This document shows, one piece after another, positions 18,432 through 27,173 of a stretch of DNA of 64,000 bases. Source of the DNA: Formosa sp. Hel1_31_208 (lineage in GTDB: Bacteria > Bacteroidota > Bacteroidia > Flavobacteriales > Flavobacteriaceae); NCBI RefSeq assembly GCF_900104785.1, contig NZ_LT629733.1:2893001-2957000 (forward strand), read 5' to 3'. How positions within the stretch are numbered: the first letter of the stretch is position 1; every line of letters starts with the position of its first letter. The notes beneath the pieces are model-generated. The model had not been told where the DNA came from. It made no database searches and worked only from the letters and a program-made list of their open reading frames with translations. The position numbers and the translations under genes were made by a program.

Positions 18432-20804
18432 ATGGAACAAACTACTTGTTTCCATTGTGGTGATGATTGTAACAACACCATAATTAACTACAACGACAAA
18501 AGTTTTTGCTGTAATGGCTGCAAGACGGTTTATGAGATTTTTTCAGAAAACGACTTGACGTGTTACTATGATTTGCAGGCATCTCCAGGCGCAATCCCTA
18601 AGGAAATTGAAGGGAAATATGATTTTCTGACTCATGAAAATATTATTGAAAAACTCACTGAATTTAATGATGACAACACGCAAATAGCCACATTTTACAT
18701 TCCACATATTCATTGCAGTTCATGTATTTGGATTCTGGAAAACCTCAATAAATTGAATGCTGGCATCTCAACGTCTCAAGTTAATTTTGGAAAGAAAACA
18801 GTGAGAGTCACTTATAACGTTAGTAGTACTTCTTTAAAAGAGGTTGTACTGTTAATGAGCGCAATAGGATACGAACCTTATATCTCACTTGACGATTATA
18901 AAACAGGGCGCCAAAACGTCAATAGAAGTTTAACGTACAAATTAGGAGTTGCTGGTTTCGCCTTCGGAAATGTCATGTTTCTCTCATTTCCAGAATATTT
19001 TGAAGTCGGTGAATTTTGGCTCGAAAAATACAAACACCTATTTCGGTGGATCATGTTTGCCTTTTCATTACCAGTAGTCTTTTATGCAGGACAAGATTAT
19101 TTCATTTCAGCATATAAAGGCTTGCGCTCGAAGTTATTGAATATCGACGTTCCTATTGCTTTAGGTATTGTCGTGCTATTTTTGAGAAGTACCGCAGAGA
19201 TTATTTTTGATTTAGGTTCTGGATTTTTTGATAGTTTAACAGGACTCATTTTCTTTTTATTACTAGGAAAATATTTTCAACAAAAAACATACAGCTTCTT
19301 ATCGTTTGAACGCGATTATAAGTCTTACTTTCCCATTGCAGTAACTAAGATTAATGCAACTGGAATAGAAACCCCAATTCAGGTTTATGATATAAAAAAG
19401 GGAGACCGCTTGTTAATTAGAAATGAAGAATTAATACCAGTAGACGGCATTCTTATTCATGGTAAAGCACGCATTGACTATAGTTTTGTGACTGGAGAAT
19501 CTGAAACTCTTAGCAAACAATCAGGTGATAAATTATTTGCTGGCGGTAAACAAACCTCTGGTGTATTAGAAATGGAAGCCATAAAATCTGTTGAGCAAAG
19601 TTATCTCACACAATTATGGAGCAATGATGTCTTTTCTAAGAACAAAGAAGATGGCTTTACCAACGTAACCAATGCCATAAGTAAACGTTTTACTATCGCC
19701 GTTTTAAGTATTGCGATTATTGCTACCACGTATTGGCTAATCGTTGATGCATCCAAAGCAATGAATGTATTTACGGCTGTACTTATTATTGCTTGTCCTT
19801 GTGCTATTGCATTATCGGCACCGTTTACCTTTGGGAATCTGCTGCGTATCTTCGGAAAGTTAAAATTCTATGTAAAAAATGCATCTGTCATTGAGCAGTT
19901 AGCTGCAATAAATACCATAATTTTCGATAAAACAGGAACCATTACTTCCAATAAAAAGAGCACAGCAAGTTATGATGGTGTTGCACTCAGCTCTACTGAA
20001 GAAACCCTATTAAAAAATACGCTTCGAGGCTCAAACCATCCATTAAGTCGAACATTATATGACGTCTTAGCCGAACATAATATTATCGCCCTAAACCATT
20101 ACGAAGAACACCTTGGAAAAGGAATTGAAGCATCTCATGATGCAGATCGTATTAAAATTGGCTCTGCATCTTTTGTTGGTGCAACGGAAACCTCTGCACT
20201 AAACACAACAGTTCATATTAGCACCAATAATACATATAAAGGGAAATACACCTTCTATAATAGCTATAGAAAGGGCTTGTCTAAATTATTTAATGATCTA
20301 AAAAAGCACTATGATTTGGTCATCCTATCAGGAGATAATGAAGGAGAATTTGAGAATCTGAAGAAACTTTTACCTTCTAAAACAAAACTAATCTTTAATC
20401 AAAACCCCAACGACAAACTAGACTATATAAAGTATCATCAATCTGAAGGGGCTAAGGTACTAATGATTGGTGACGGCCTTAATGATGCTGGCGCACTAGC
20501 ACAAAGTAATGTTGGTATCGCCCTATCAGAAAATGTCAATGTATTCTCACCTGCCTGTGACGCGATTTTGGATGCCACAAAATTTAAACAATTAAATAGT
20601 TTCATTAGTGCCGCAAAAAGCGCTATCAAAATCATAAAATGGAGTTTCGCATTGTCTTTTGTTTACAATATCATTGGACTTTACTTTGCGGTAACAGGAC
20701 AATTGGCTCCTGTTATTGCAGCTATTTTAATGCCTTTAAGTTCTATTAGTATTGTCGTATTTACAACGATCGCTACTAATTTTTTAGGTAGAAGAATAGA
20801 ATGA
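18432..20804 (+). CDS. ccoI: copper-translocating P1B-type ATPase for cbb3 oxidase assembly
   Basis: A 790-residue heavy-metal P-type ATPase. The N-terminus has a Cys-rich metal-binding domain (Cys6, 9, 13, 26, 27, 30), then an HMA domain with Cys95-Ser-Ser-Cys98. The membrane core carries CPC (Cys455, Cys457). The phosphorylation motif is DKTGT at Asp499 and the hinge is GDGLNDAGAL. CcoI (FixI) exports Cu(I) for the CuB centre of cbb3 oxidase; the cco operon follows 80 bp downstream on the same strand, which supports this over general copper resistance. The start is set by the Fnr-type promoter immediately upstream. Confidence 0.9.
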   Translation: MEQTTCFHCGDDCNNTIINYNDKSFCCNGCKTVYEIFSENDLTCYYDLQASPGAIPKEIEGKYDFLTHENIIEKLTEFNDDNTQIATFYIPHIHCSSCIWILENLNKLNAGISTSQVNFGKKTVRVTYNVSSTSLKEVVLLMSAIGYEPYISLDDYKTGRQNVNRSLTYKLGVAGFAFGNVMFLSFPEYFEVGEFWLEKYKHLFRWIMFAFSLPVVFYAGQDYFISAYKGLRSKLLNIDVPIALGIVVLFLRSTAEIIFDLGSGFFDSLTGLIFFLLLGKYFQQKTYSFLSFERDYKSYFPIAVTKINATGIETPIQVYDIKKGDRLLIRNEELIPVDGILIHGKARIDYSFVTGESETLSKQSGDKLFAGGKQTSGVLEMEAIKSVEQSYLTQLWSNDVFSKNKEDGFTNVTNAISKRFTIAVLSIAIIATTYWLIVDASKAMNVFTAVLIIACPCAIALSAPFTFGNLLRIFGKLKFYVKNASVIEQLAAINTIIFDKTGTITSNKKSTASYDGVALSSTEETLLKNTLRGSNHPLSRTLYDVLAEHNIIALNHYEEHLGKGIEASHDADRIKIGSASFVGATETSALNTTVHISTNNTYKGKYTFYNSYRKGLSKLFNDLKKHYDLVILSGDNEGEFENLKKLLPSKTKLIFNQNPNDKLDYIKYHQSEGAKVLMIGDGLNDAGALAQSNVGIALSENVNVFSPACDAILDATKFKQLNSFISAAKSAIKIIKWSFALSFVYNIIGLYFAVTGQLAPVIAAILMPLSSISIVVFTTIATNFLGRRIE

Positions 20805-20821
20805 ATACAAATAACTAAACA

Positions 20822-20864
20822 TGACATAAATCATGTTTTTTAAAACTGTTCAAATGTACTTTTG
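20822..20864 (+). promoter_or_regulatory. Fnr-type box and -7 element of the cco operon
   Basis: Palindrome TGACATAAATCA at 20822-20833, and 35 bp further a perfect TACTTTTG -7 element (20857-20864). The start site would be near 20871, putting the box centre at about -43, the class II activator position, and leaving about 14 bases before the ccoS ATG. Confidence 0.75.
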
Positions 20865-20884
20865 AACCATAACTTCTAATAGGT

Positions 20885-21073
20885 ATGAGTGTTATATATA
20901 TTTTACTGACTATCAGCATTATTATTGCTATTGTTTTTTTTATTGCTTTTATCACAGCAGTAAGAAACGGACAATTTGATGATAGCTATACACCTTCTGT
21001 TAGAATGCTTTTCGAGGATGAACTCGTTAAAGAGCAGCCTAAACCATCTGTTAAAATCAAAAAGACTAATTAA
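20885..21073 (+). CDS. ccoS: cbb3-type oxidase assembly protein CcoS
   Basis: A 62-residue single-span membrane protein: a hydrophobic helix at about 4-27, then RNGQFDDSYTPSVRMLFED, matching the short tail of CcoS proteins. In other bacteria CcoS is needed for cofactor insertion into cbb3 oxidase. It is the first gene after the Fnr-type promoter and ends 6 bp before ccoNO, so it is co-transcribed with the structural genes. Confidence 0.88.
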   Translation: MSVIYILLTISIIIAIVFFIAFITAVRNGQFDDSYTPSVRMLFEDELVKEQPKPSVKIKKTN

Positions 21074-21079
21074 ATTATT

Positions 21080-23269
21080 ATGGAAGTACAACAATTTCAT
21101 TACGATAATAAAATCGTTAAAAATTTCCTCTATGCCACTATGCTTTGGGGAGTTGTAGGAATGTTGGTAGGCTTACTACTCGCATTTATGTTTTTATTCC
21201 CAAACCTCACTGACGGTATTTCGTGGTTAAGTTTTGGTCGTTTAAGACCTTTACACACTAATGCAGTTATTTTTGCATTCGTAGGGAACGCTATTTTTGC
21301 CGGTGTTTATTATTCCTCACAACGATTACTTAAAGCAAGAATGTTTAGCGACGCCTTAAGCAAAATCAATTTCTGGGGTTGGCAGCTTATCATTGTTGGT
21401 GCGGCAATTACATTACCTCTGGGATACACAACCTCAAAAGAATATGCAGAATTAGAGTGGCCTTTTGATATTGCCATTGCACTAATTTGGGTTGTTTTTG
21501 GTTGGAATTTAATTGGCACAATTCTTAAACGTAGACAGCGCCATTTATATGTCGCTATCTGGTTTTACATCGCAACTTTTGTGACTGTTGCTGTACTGCA
21601 TATTTTTAATAGTTTAGAAATGCCTGTGAGCGGACTTAAAAGTTACTCGGTATATGCAGGTGTTCAAGATGCCTTGGTACAATGGTGGTACGGACATAAT
21701 GCTGTAGCATTTTTCTTAACAACTCCTTTCTTAGGACTAATGTATTATTTCGTCCCAAAAGCAGCGAATAGGCCTGTATACTCTTACAGACTATCTATTG
21801 TTCACTTTTGGTCTTTGATTTTCATATACATTTGGGCTGGTCCTCACCATTTATTATACACAGCGCTTCCTGAATGGGCTCAAAACCTTGGCGTCGCCTT
21901 TTCTGTGATGTTATTAATGCCGTCTTGGGGAGGAATGATAAATGGACTCCTTACACTTCGAGGTGCTTGGGATAAAGTGCGTACAGATCCTGTTTTAAAA
22001 TTTATGGTTGTTGCAATTACTGGTTATGGTATGGCAACCTTTGAAGGCCCAATGCTTTCTATAAAAAGCATGAATGCCATGGCGCATTTTACGGATTGGA
22101 TTATAGCGCACGTTCACGTAGGCGCTTTAGCATGGAATGGTTTCTTGACCTTTGGTATGATTTATTATCTCGTTCCGAAGTTATTTAAAACCAAATTACA
22201 TTCTTTAGCCCTCGCCAATCTTCACTTTTGGATTGGAACGCTCGGAATTATTTTCTACGCACTTCCAATGTATGTTGCAGGATTTACACAATGGGCAATG
22301 TGGAAACAATTTAATCCAGATGGAACTTTAGTATATGGTAACTTCCTAGAAACAGTCACCGAAATTATCCCAATGTATTGGATGCGTGCCATTGGTGGCA
22401 CCCTATTTCTTACAGGTATGATTATCATGGTTGTGAATGTTATTATCACGATTAGAAATGGTAGCAAAGTAACCGATGAACTAGCCGAAGCTGCTGCGCT
22501 TAAACGCGTCTCTAAAAGGCGTGTTGCTGGCGAAGGATGGCATACATGGTTAGAACGTAAACCTGTGAAATTAACACTGCTTGCTACAGTTGCTATCTTA
22601 ATTGGGGGTATTGTACAAATAATTCCAACCTTACTCGTCGAATCTAATATTCCAACTATTAGTAGCGTAAAGCCTTACACACCATTAGAACTTGAAGGTA
22701 GGGACATCTACATCAGAGAAGGTTGTGTAGGTTGTCACTCTCAAATGGTAAGACCATTTAGAAATGAAGTAGAACGTTATGGTGAATACTCGAAAGCAGG
22801 TGAGTATGTTTATGATCACCCATTCCTTTGGGGAAGTAAACGTACAGGACCAGATTTACATCGTGTAGGTGGGAAATATTCTGACAACTGGCATTTAAAT
22901 CATATGTATGATCCGCAAAGCACCTCATCTGGCTCTATCATGCCTGCATATCAATGGATTGTTAGAAATGAGCTTGATAAATCACAAACCGAAGCTAAAA
23001 TGGAGGTTATGGTAACACTTGGTGTACCGTATACTGAAGATGACATTGCTAACGCACAACAATCTATGAGTGACCAAGGAACTCAAATAGAAAAGAACCT
23101 ATACACAGATCCAGATTTTGCTAAATCTTATGAAGCAGATAAAAAAGCTGGAGGTGAAGCATTTATTGAAATGCGAAATAGAGAGATTGTAGCTATCATA
23201 GCATATTTACAACGTCTTGGTACAGATATTAAAGTAAAAGATCAAGAAGTTACAACAATTCAAAACTAA
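21080..23269 (+). CDS. ccoNO: cbb3-type cytochrome c oxidase, fused subunits I and II
   Basis: A 729-residue fusion. Residues 1 to about 485 are the CcoN catalytic subunit, with many membrane helices and His-containing motifs (RLRPLHTNAVIFAF, GHNAVAFFL, WAGPHHLLYT, HVHVGALAWNG) that bind the haems and CuB. A further helix at about 500-520 leads into the CcoO part, a membrane-anchored monohaem cytochrome with GCVGCHSQM and RTGPDLHRVGGKYS. The fusion is typical of Bacteroidota. The enzyme reduces oxygen at high affinity and pumps protons in the inner membrane. Confidence 0.96.
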   Translation: MEVQQFHYDNKIVKNFLYATMLWGVVGMLVGLLLAFMFLFPNLTDGISWLSFGRLRPLHTNAVIFAFVGNAIFAGVYYSSQRLLKARMFSDALSKINFWGWQLIIVGAAITLPLGYTTSKEYAELEWPFDIAIALIWVVFGWNLIGTILKRRQRHLYVAIWFYIATFVTVAVLHIFNSLEMPVSGLKSYSVYAGVQDALVQWWYGHNAVAFFLTTPFLGLMYYFVPKAANRPVYSYRLSIVHFWSLIFIYIWAGPHHLLYTALPEWAQNLGVAFSVMLLMPSWGGMINGLLTLRGAWDKVRTDPVLKFMVVAITGYGMATFEGPMLSIKSMNAMAHFTDWIIAHVHVGALAWNGFLTFGMIYYLVPKLFKTKLHSLALANLHFWIGTLGIIFYALPMYVAGFTQWAMWKQFNPDGTLVYGNFLETVTEIIPMYWMRAIGGTLFLTGMIIMVVNVIITIRNGSKVTDELAEAAALKRVSKRRVAGEGWHTWLERKPVKLTLLATVAILIGGIVQIIPTLLVESNIPTISSVKPYTPLELEGRDIYIREGCVGCHSQMVRPFRNEVERYGEYSKAGEYVYDHPFLWGSKRTGPDLHRVGGKYSDNWHLNHMYDPQSTSSGSIMPAYQWIVRNELDKSQTEAKMEVMVTLGVPYTEDDIANAQQSMSDQGTQIEKNLYTDPDFAKSYEADKKAGGEAFIEMRNREIVAIIAYLQRLGTDIKVKDQEVTTIQN

Positions 23270-23275
23270 TTAATC

Positions 23276-23461
23276 ATGCTAAAATTCGTTAAAAATCACA
23301 TGGAAAGCATCACAGGAATAGAAATCTATCCTTTGATTTCCCTTATTATATTTTTCAGTTTTTTCGTCATCTTATTTTGGTGGGTAATTACTGCAAAAAA
23401 AGACTACATCACTACAGTGAGTAATATTCCGTTAGACAACCAAAATCCATCAGAATTATGA
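23276..23461 (+). CDS. ccoQ: cbb3 oxidase subunit CcoQ (FixQ)
   Basis: A 61-residue protein with one membrane helix at about 18-40 (LISLIIFFSFFVILFWWVIT) and a short polar tail. It begins 6 bp after ccoNO, and its stop overlaps the ccoP start by 4 bp (ATGA). Position and topology match CcoQ, which stabilises the oxidase complex; the sequence is too short for an independent assignment. Confidence 0.8.
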   Translation: MLKFVKNHMESITGIEIYPLISLIIFFSFFVILFWWVITAKKDYITTVSNIPLDNQNPSEL

Positions 23462-24408
23462 GAAATATACCTTCATGGATAAGAATACCTATTGTATTCT
23501 TTATCATTTTCGGACTTACAGAATACGTTATAGATTCTGGTGACGAACCTGCATTTATAGCTGAACCTTTAGTAGGATTATTTTTAGTACTTGTGTTTTT
23601 AATTCTTGTAGCTATTGAAGCTATTGTTAGTGCAATTAATAATGTACTATACCAAAGTTTAGATGAAGCCGCTAGAGCTAGAATTGATGCCAAACAACAT
23701 GAGCCTTCTAAGCTTCTAAGTTGGATCAATAATACGTATACAAAGCTTGTTGGCACAAAACCAATCGAGGAAGAACACGATCTTGTTTTAGATCATAATT
23801 ACGATGGTATTAAAGAGCTTGATAACGATTTACCGCCATGGTGGTTATATGGCTTTTATGCGTCTATAATTTTTGGTGCTGTTTACTTAGCAAGATTTCA
23901 CATTTTTAATGGTGACAATCAATTTCAAGAATTAGATGCTGAGATTGCTCAAGCTAAACTTGATATTGAAGAATACAAAAAGACAGCAAAAGACTTAGTC
24001 GATTTCAATACGGTAACTGTTCTTGCAGATGCAAGTGATCTCAATGCCGGAAAAGCCATTTTTGAAACCAACTGTGTCGTATGTCATAAATCTGATGGTG
24101 GTGGCGGAATTGGCCCTAACCTCACCGATGAAAATTGGATTTCAGGAGGTGGCATCAAGAATGTATTTAAAACGATTTCAGAAGGTGGTCGCGATGGAAA
24201 AGGTATGATTGCATGGAAGCAAAGTTTGAAACCTTCGGAAATGGCACAAGTGGCGAGTTATGTTCTACAATTTCAAGGAACAACTCCAGCAGAACCTAAA
24301 GCAGCTGAAGGTGACATTTGGGTAAATGAAGAGGTTTCCGCAGAGGATATTCCAGTTGAGGCTATCGAAGTGAAAACGGATTCAGTTACTTCAATTAAAG
24401 ACAATTAA
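23458..24408 (+). CDS. ccoP: cbb3 oxidase subunit CcoP, monohaem form
   Basis: A 316-residue membrane-anchored cytochrome c that feeds electrons to CcoNO. The N-terminus has two hydrophobic helices (about 8-20 and 35-55), and a third follows DLPPWWLYGFY at about 130-150. Only one haem-binding motif, CVVCH, is present (about residue 205) with Met-containing ligand region GMIAWKQSLKP. Proteobacterial CcoP usually has two CxxCH motifs, so this is the shorter Bacteroidota-like form with an extended acidic C-terminus. It overlaps ccoQ by 4 bp. Confidence 0.93.
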   Translation: MRNIPSWIRIPIVFFIIFGLTEYVIDSGDEPAFIAEPLVGLFLVLVFLILVAIEAIVSAINNVLYQSLDEAARARIDAKQHEPSKLLSWINNTYTKLVGTKPIEEEHDLVLDHNYDGIKELDNDLPPWWLYGFYASIIFGAVYLARFHIFNGDNQFQELDAEIAQAKLDIEEYKKTAKDLVDFNTVTVLADASDLNAGKAIFETNCVVCHKSDGGGGIGPNLTDENWISGGGIKNVFKTISEGGRDGKGMIAWKQSLKPSEMAQVASYVLQFQGTTPAEPKAAEGDIWVNEEVSAEDIPVEAIEVKTDSVTSIKDN

Positions 24409-24410
24409 TA

Positions 24411-25835
24411 ATGGAAACGCCCCAAAACGAAACTTTTAGAGATTCTATTGGGACCATCAATGAAGATGGTAAACGTGCTTGGGTCTATCCAAAAAAACCT
24501 AGTGGGTATTATTATGAAAAACGCAAAATCGTTAGTTACGGACTTCTAGCATTTTTATTTGCTGCACCATTTATTAAAATTGGTGGGAACCAGTTTTTAA
24601 TGTTCAATGTCTTAGAACGACGGTTTAATATCTTTGGCTTTCCATTCTGGCCTCAAGACTTTCATTTATTTGTCATATCCATGTTAATAGGTGTTGTTTT
24701 TGTAACGCTTTTTACGGTAGGTTTTGGACGTATTTTCTGCGGCTGGATTTGTCCGCAAACTATATTCATGGAAATGGTCTTCCGAAGAATAGAGTATTGG
24801 ATTGATGGTGATAGAAATAAACAGCGAAAGCTAGATAGGCAAAAGTGGGATGCTGAAAAAATAAAAAAGCGGCTTTTTAAATGGTTTATATTTTTGGTAA
24901 TCTCTTTCCTTATTGCTAATGTATTCTTAGCTTATGTCATTGGAAGTGATAAACTGATAAGATATATCGTAGAGGGCCCTATTAAACATACGAGCACACT
25001 CATACCTCTCATCATATTTACGGCAGTGTTCTATTTCGTATTTGCTTGGTTTAGAGAACAAGTATGCATTATCGCTTGTCCTTACGGAAGATTACAAGGT
25101 GTGCTACTCGACAATAAATCGATTGTTGTGGCTTATGACCATAAACGTGGTGAAGGTGAAAGCGGTCGCAAGAAGTTTAGAAAAAATGAAGACAGAGAAG
25201 CGCTTGGTCATGGTGACTGTATTGATTGTTTACAATGCGTTAATGTATGTCCGACAGGTATCGATATTAGAAATGGAACACAATTAGAATGTGTGAATTG
25301 TACCGCTTGTATTGACGAATGTGATCACATTATGGATAGTATCGACCTACCAAAAGGCTTGATTCGCTATGCAAGTGAAGATAATATTGAAAATAAAAAG
25401 AAATTTAAATTTACGCCAAGACTAAAAGGTTACACAGCCGTTTTAGTTATTTTGATAGGTGTTTTATCTGGTATGCTTTTACTGAGAAACGATGTAGAGG
25501 CAAGAGTACTGAGACTTCCGGGTCAACTATATGAACATAAAGGAGAAACTATTATTAGTAACGTATTTACCTATAAGCTGATAAATAAAACAACAGATAC
25601 CATACGCAATGTGAGTTTTAAATTGCGTGAGTATAAAGGAGAGATTAAACTGGTATCCACATCAGATGTTTTTGAGGTTCCAGCACAAGGATTAGCCGAA
25701 GGCACCTTATTTATAGAAATAGACAAAAGTGAACTCAAAGGTGACAAAAACAAACTCATGATTGAGGTGTATAATAATGACGAACTTATAGAAACCACAA
25801 CCGTGAATTTTTTAGCACCAAGGAGTTATAAATAA
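24411..25835 (+). CDS. ccoG: cbb3 oxidase accessory ferredoxin-like protein CcoG
   Basis: A 474-residue polytopic membrane protein with about five hydrophobic helices. It has CGWICPQTIFME and two ferredoxin-type 4Fe-4S motifs (CIDCLQCVNVCPTG and CVNCTACIDECD), followed by a C-terminal Ig-like domain. CcoG (RdxA/FixG) is thought to reduce copper during oxidase assembly. It begins 2 bp after ccoP, in the same operon. Length and motifs are typical. Confidence 0.94.
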   Translation: METPQNETFRDSIGTINEDGKRAWVYPKKPSGYYYEKRKIVSYGLLAFLFAAPFIKIGGNQFLMFNVLERRFNIFGFPFWPQDFHLFVISMLIGVVFVTLFTVGFGRIFCGWICPQTIFMEMVFRRIEYWIDGDRNKQRKLDRQKWDAEKIKKRLFKWFIFLVISFLIANVFLAYVIGSDKLIRYIVEGPIKHTSTLIPLIIFTAVFYFVFAWFREQVCIIACPYGRLQGVLLDNKSIVVAYDHKRGEGESGRKKFRKNEDREALGHGDCIDCLQCVNVCPTGIDIRNGTQLECVNCTACIDECDHIMDSIDLPKGLIRYASEDNIENKKKFKFTPRLKGYTAVLVILIGVLSGMLLLRNDVEARVLRLPGQLYEHKGETIISNVFTYKLINKTTDTIRNVSFKLREYKGEIKLVSTSDVFEVPAQGLAEGTLFIEIDKSELKGDKNKLMIEVYNNDELIETTTVNFLAPRSYK

Positions 25836-25861
25836 AGTTAAAGCACATGCATTAAGGATTG

Positions 25862-25942
25862 AACGGTCTGTTTGAGCTCTCCCAATAGCTATTGGGAAGC
25901 GAGTAGTGAAAGCCTGACCGGAGCCTTGCGCAGGAATGCCAT
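25862..25942. repeat. REP-like structured intergenic element
   Basis: Between ccoG and ccoH lies a stretch richer in G and C than its surroundings. It contains a perfect 16-bp palindrome CCCAATAGCTATTGGG (25881-25896), then GCGAGTAGTGAAAGCC and a second short inverted pair CCTTGCGCAGG (25924-25934). It opens a spurious reading frame but has no protein-like features. Only one copy is present in this window; similar elements are, to my recollection, scattered in flavobacterial genomes. Confidence 0.55.
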
Positions 25943-25955
25943 AAAAAATAAAATT

Positions 25956-26402
25956 ATGAAATTGAATTGGGGAACAGGAGTCGTATTAGCTTTTATAGGT
26001 TTTATTAGCTTCATCTTGTATTTCGTTGTTAATATATATACATCGAAAAAGTACGATACTGATTTGGTCACTGAAGATTATTACAAAGCCGAATTACAAT
26101 ATCAAAATGATATTGATAAAGAGAATAATGCAACAGATTTAGCATCAAATATTTCGTGGAAACGTTCAGAAAGCGGTTTAGAAATTTTGTTCCCTGAAAC
26201 TCTGGATTTCAATCAAATCACTGGAAAAGTGTTCCTATATAGACCATCTAACAAACAATTAGACTTTGAAACTACAATTTCATTGTCTAAACACAATTTG
26301 CTCATACCTGACAAACGTTTGTTGGATGGTCGTTGGAACATAAGAGTTGATTGGCAATATAATGGAAAATCATATCTATTCAAAAAGGAAATTATTTACT
26401 AA
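25956..26402 (+). CDS. ccoH: cbb3 oxidase assembly protein CcoH (FixH)
   Basis: A 148-residue protein with one N-terminal membrane helix (about 8-30, VVLAFIGFISFILYF) and a periplasmic beta-rich domain, as in FixH/CcoH copper-delivery factors. The ATG at 25956 (MKLNWGTG) is preferred: the frame is open back to 25872, but that part is the REP-like element, and starting here puts the membrane helix at the N-terminus. The SafE-like gene follows 10 bp downstream. Confidence 0.85.
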   Translation: MKLNWGTGVVLAFIGFISFILYFVVNIYTSKKYDTDLVTEDYYKAELQYQNDIDKENNATDLASNISWKRSESGLEILFPETLDFNQITGKVFLYRPSNKQLDFETTISLSKHNLLIPDKRLLDGRWNIRVDWQYNGKSYLFKKEIIY

Positions 26403-26412
26403 CTATTAAATT

Positions 26413-27114
26413 ATGCTCTGGTCTGCACTTGTTTTTGGTCTTCTAGGAAGCTTCCATTGTGTTGGAATGTGCGGTCCAATTGCATTTATGCTGCCGGTAG
26501 ATAGAAGTCATACATCAAAAAAAGTATTTCAGATATTCACCTATCATTTCGGAAGAATTCTCGCCTATAGCTTAATAGGTTTGGTATTTGGTTTAGTAGG
26601 TAAAGGTTTATATATTTTTGGAATCCAACAGCAACTCTCTATAGCCATTGGTATATTAATGATTCTTATTGTCTTAATACCCACACAAACATTTAATACC
26701 TATAATTTCTCTAAACCCATCTACAGGTTAATTTCTAAAGTGAAATCGGCTCTAGGGCAGGCTTTAAAAAAGAAGACTGCTGATACGTTTTTAACCATCG
26801 GATTTTTAAATGGTTTTCTTCCTTGTGGTCTAGTCTATATGGCGGTTATTGCATCTATAGCCACTCAAAACGCGCTTCAAAGTAGTCTTTATATGGCGTT
26901 ATTTGGGATTGGAACCATTCCGTTGATGACTACAGCCATCTATATTGGTAAATTTCTAAATGCAACTGTTAAACAGCGCATCCAAAAAGCCATCCCTGTG
27001 TTTGTGATTATTATTGGTGCGTTATTTATCTTAAGAGGATTAGGATTAGGCATTCCTTACATCTCTCCTACTCCTATTGTAGAAATGGCAACCAGTGCGA
27101 TTGATTGCCATTAA
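26413..27114 (+). CDS. SafE/TauE-like membrane protein of the cco operon (UreH-like)
   Basis: A 233-residue polytopic membrane protein with about six helices. The first helix ends in GSFHCVGMCGP, a Cys/Met/His motif typical of the UreH/CcoH2-like branch of the sulfite exporter TauE/SafE family, and a second Cys occurs in NGFLPCGLVYMA. Members next to cbb3 genes are suspected of copper handling. It is the last gene of the cco operon, 10 bp after ccoH. Transport substrate is not established; copper is an inference from the motif and position. Confidence 0.82.
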   Translation: MLWSALVFGLLGSFHCVGMCGPIAFMLPVDRSHTSKKVFQIFTYHFGRILAYSLIGLVFGLVGKGLYIFGIQQQLSIAIGILMILIVLIPTQTFNTYNFSKPIYRLISKVKSALGQALKKKTADTFLTIGFLNGFLPCGLVYMAVIASIATQNALQSSLYMALFGIGTIPLMTTAIYIGKFLNATVKQRIQKAIPVFVIIIGALFILRGLGLGIPYISPTPIVEMATSAIDCH

Positions 27115-27173
27115 GAAACGGTCAATACATATACCTAAATATAAAAATTGTAACTAAAAATAAAGTCGAACTC

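Noticed and set aside
25872..25955. N-terminal extension of ccoH
   Set aside because: It translates the palindromic REP-like element; a start at 25956 gives the normal membrane anchor.
27105..27173. Upstream start of the PLP decarboxylase
   Set aside because: It overlaps the previous gene and adds residues with no family similarity.
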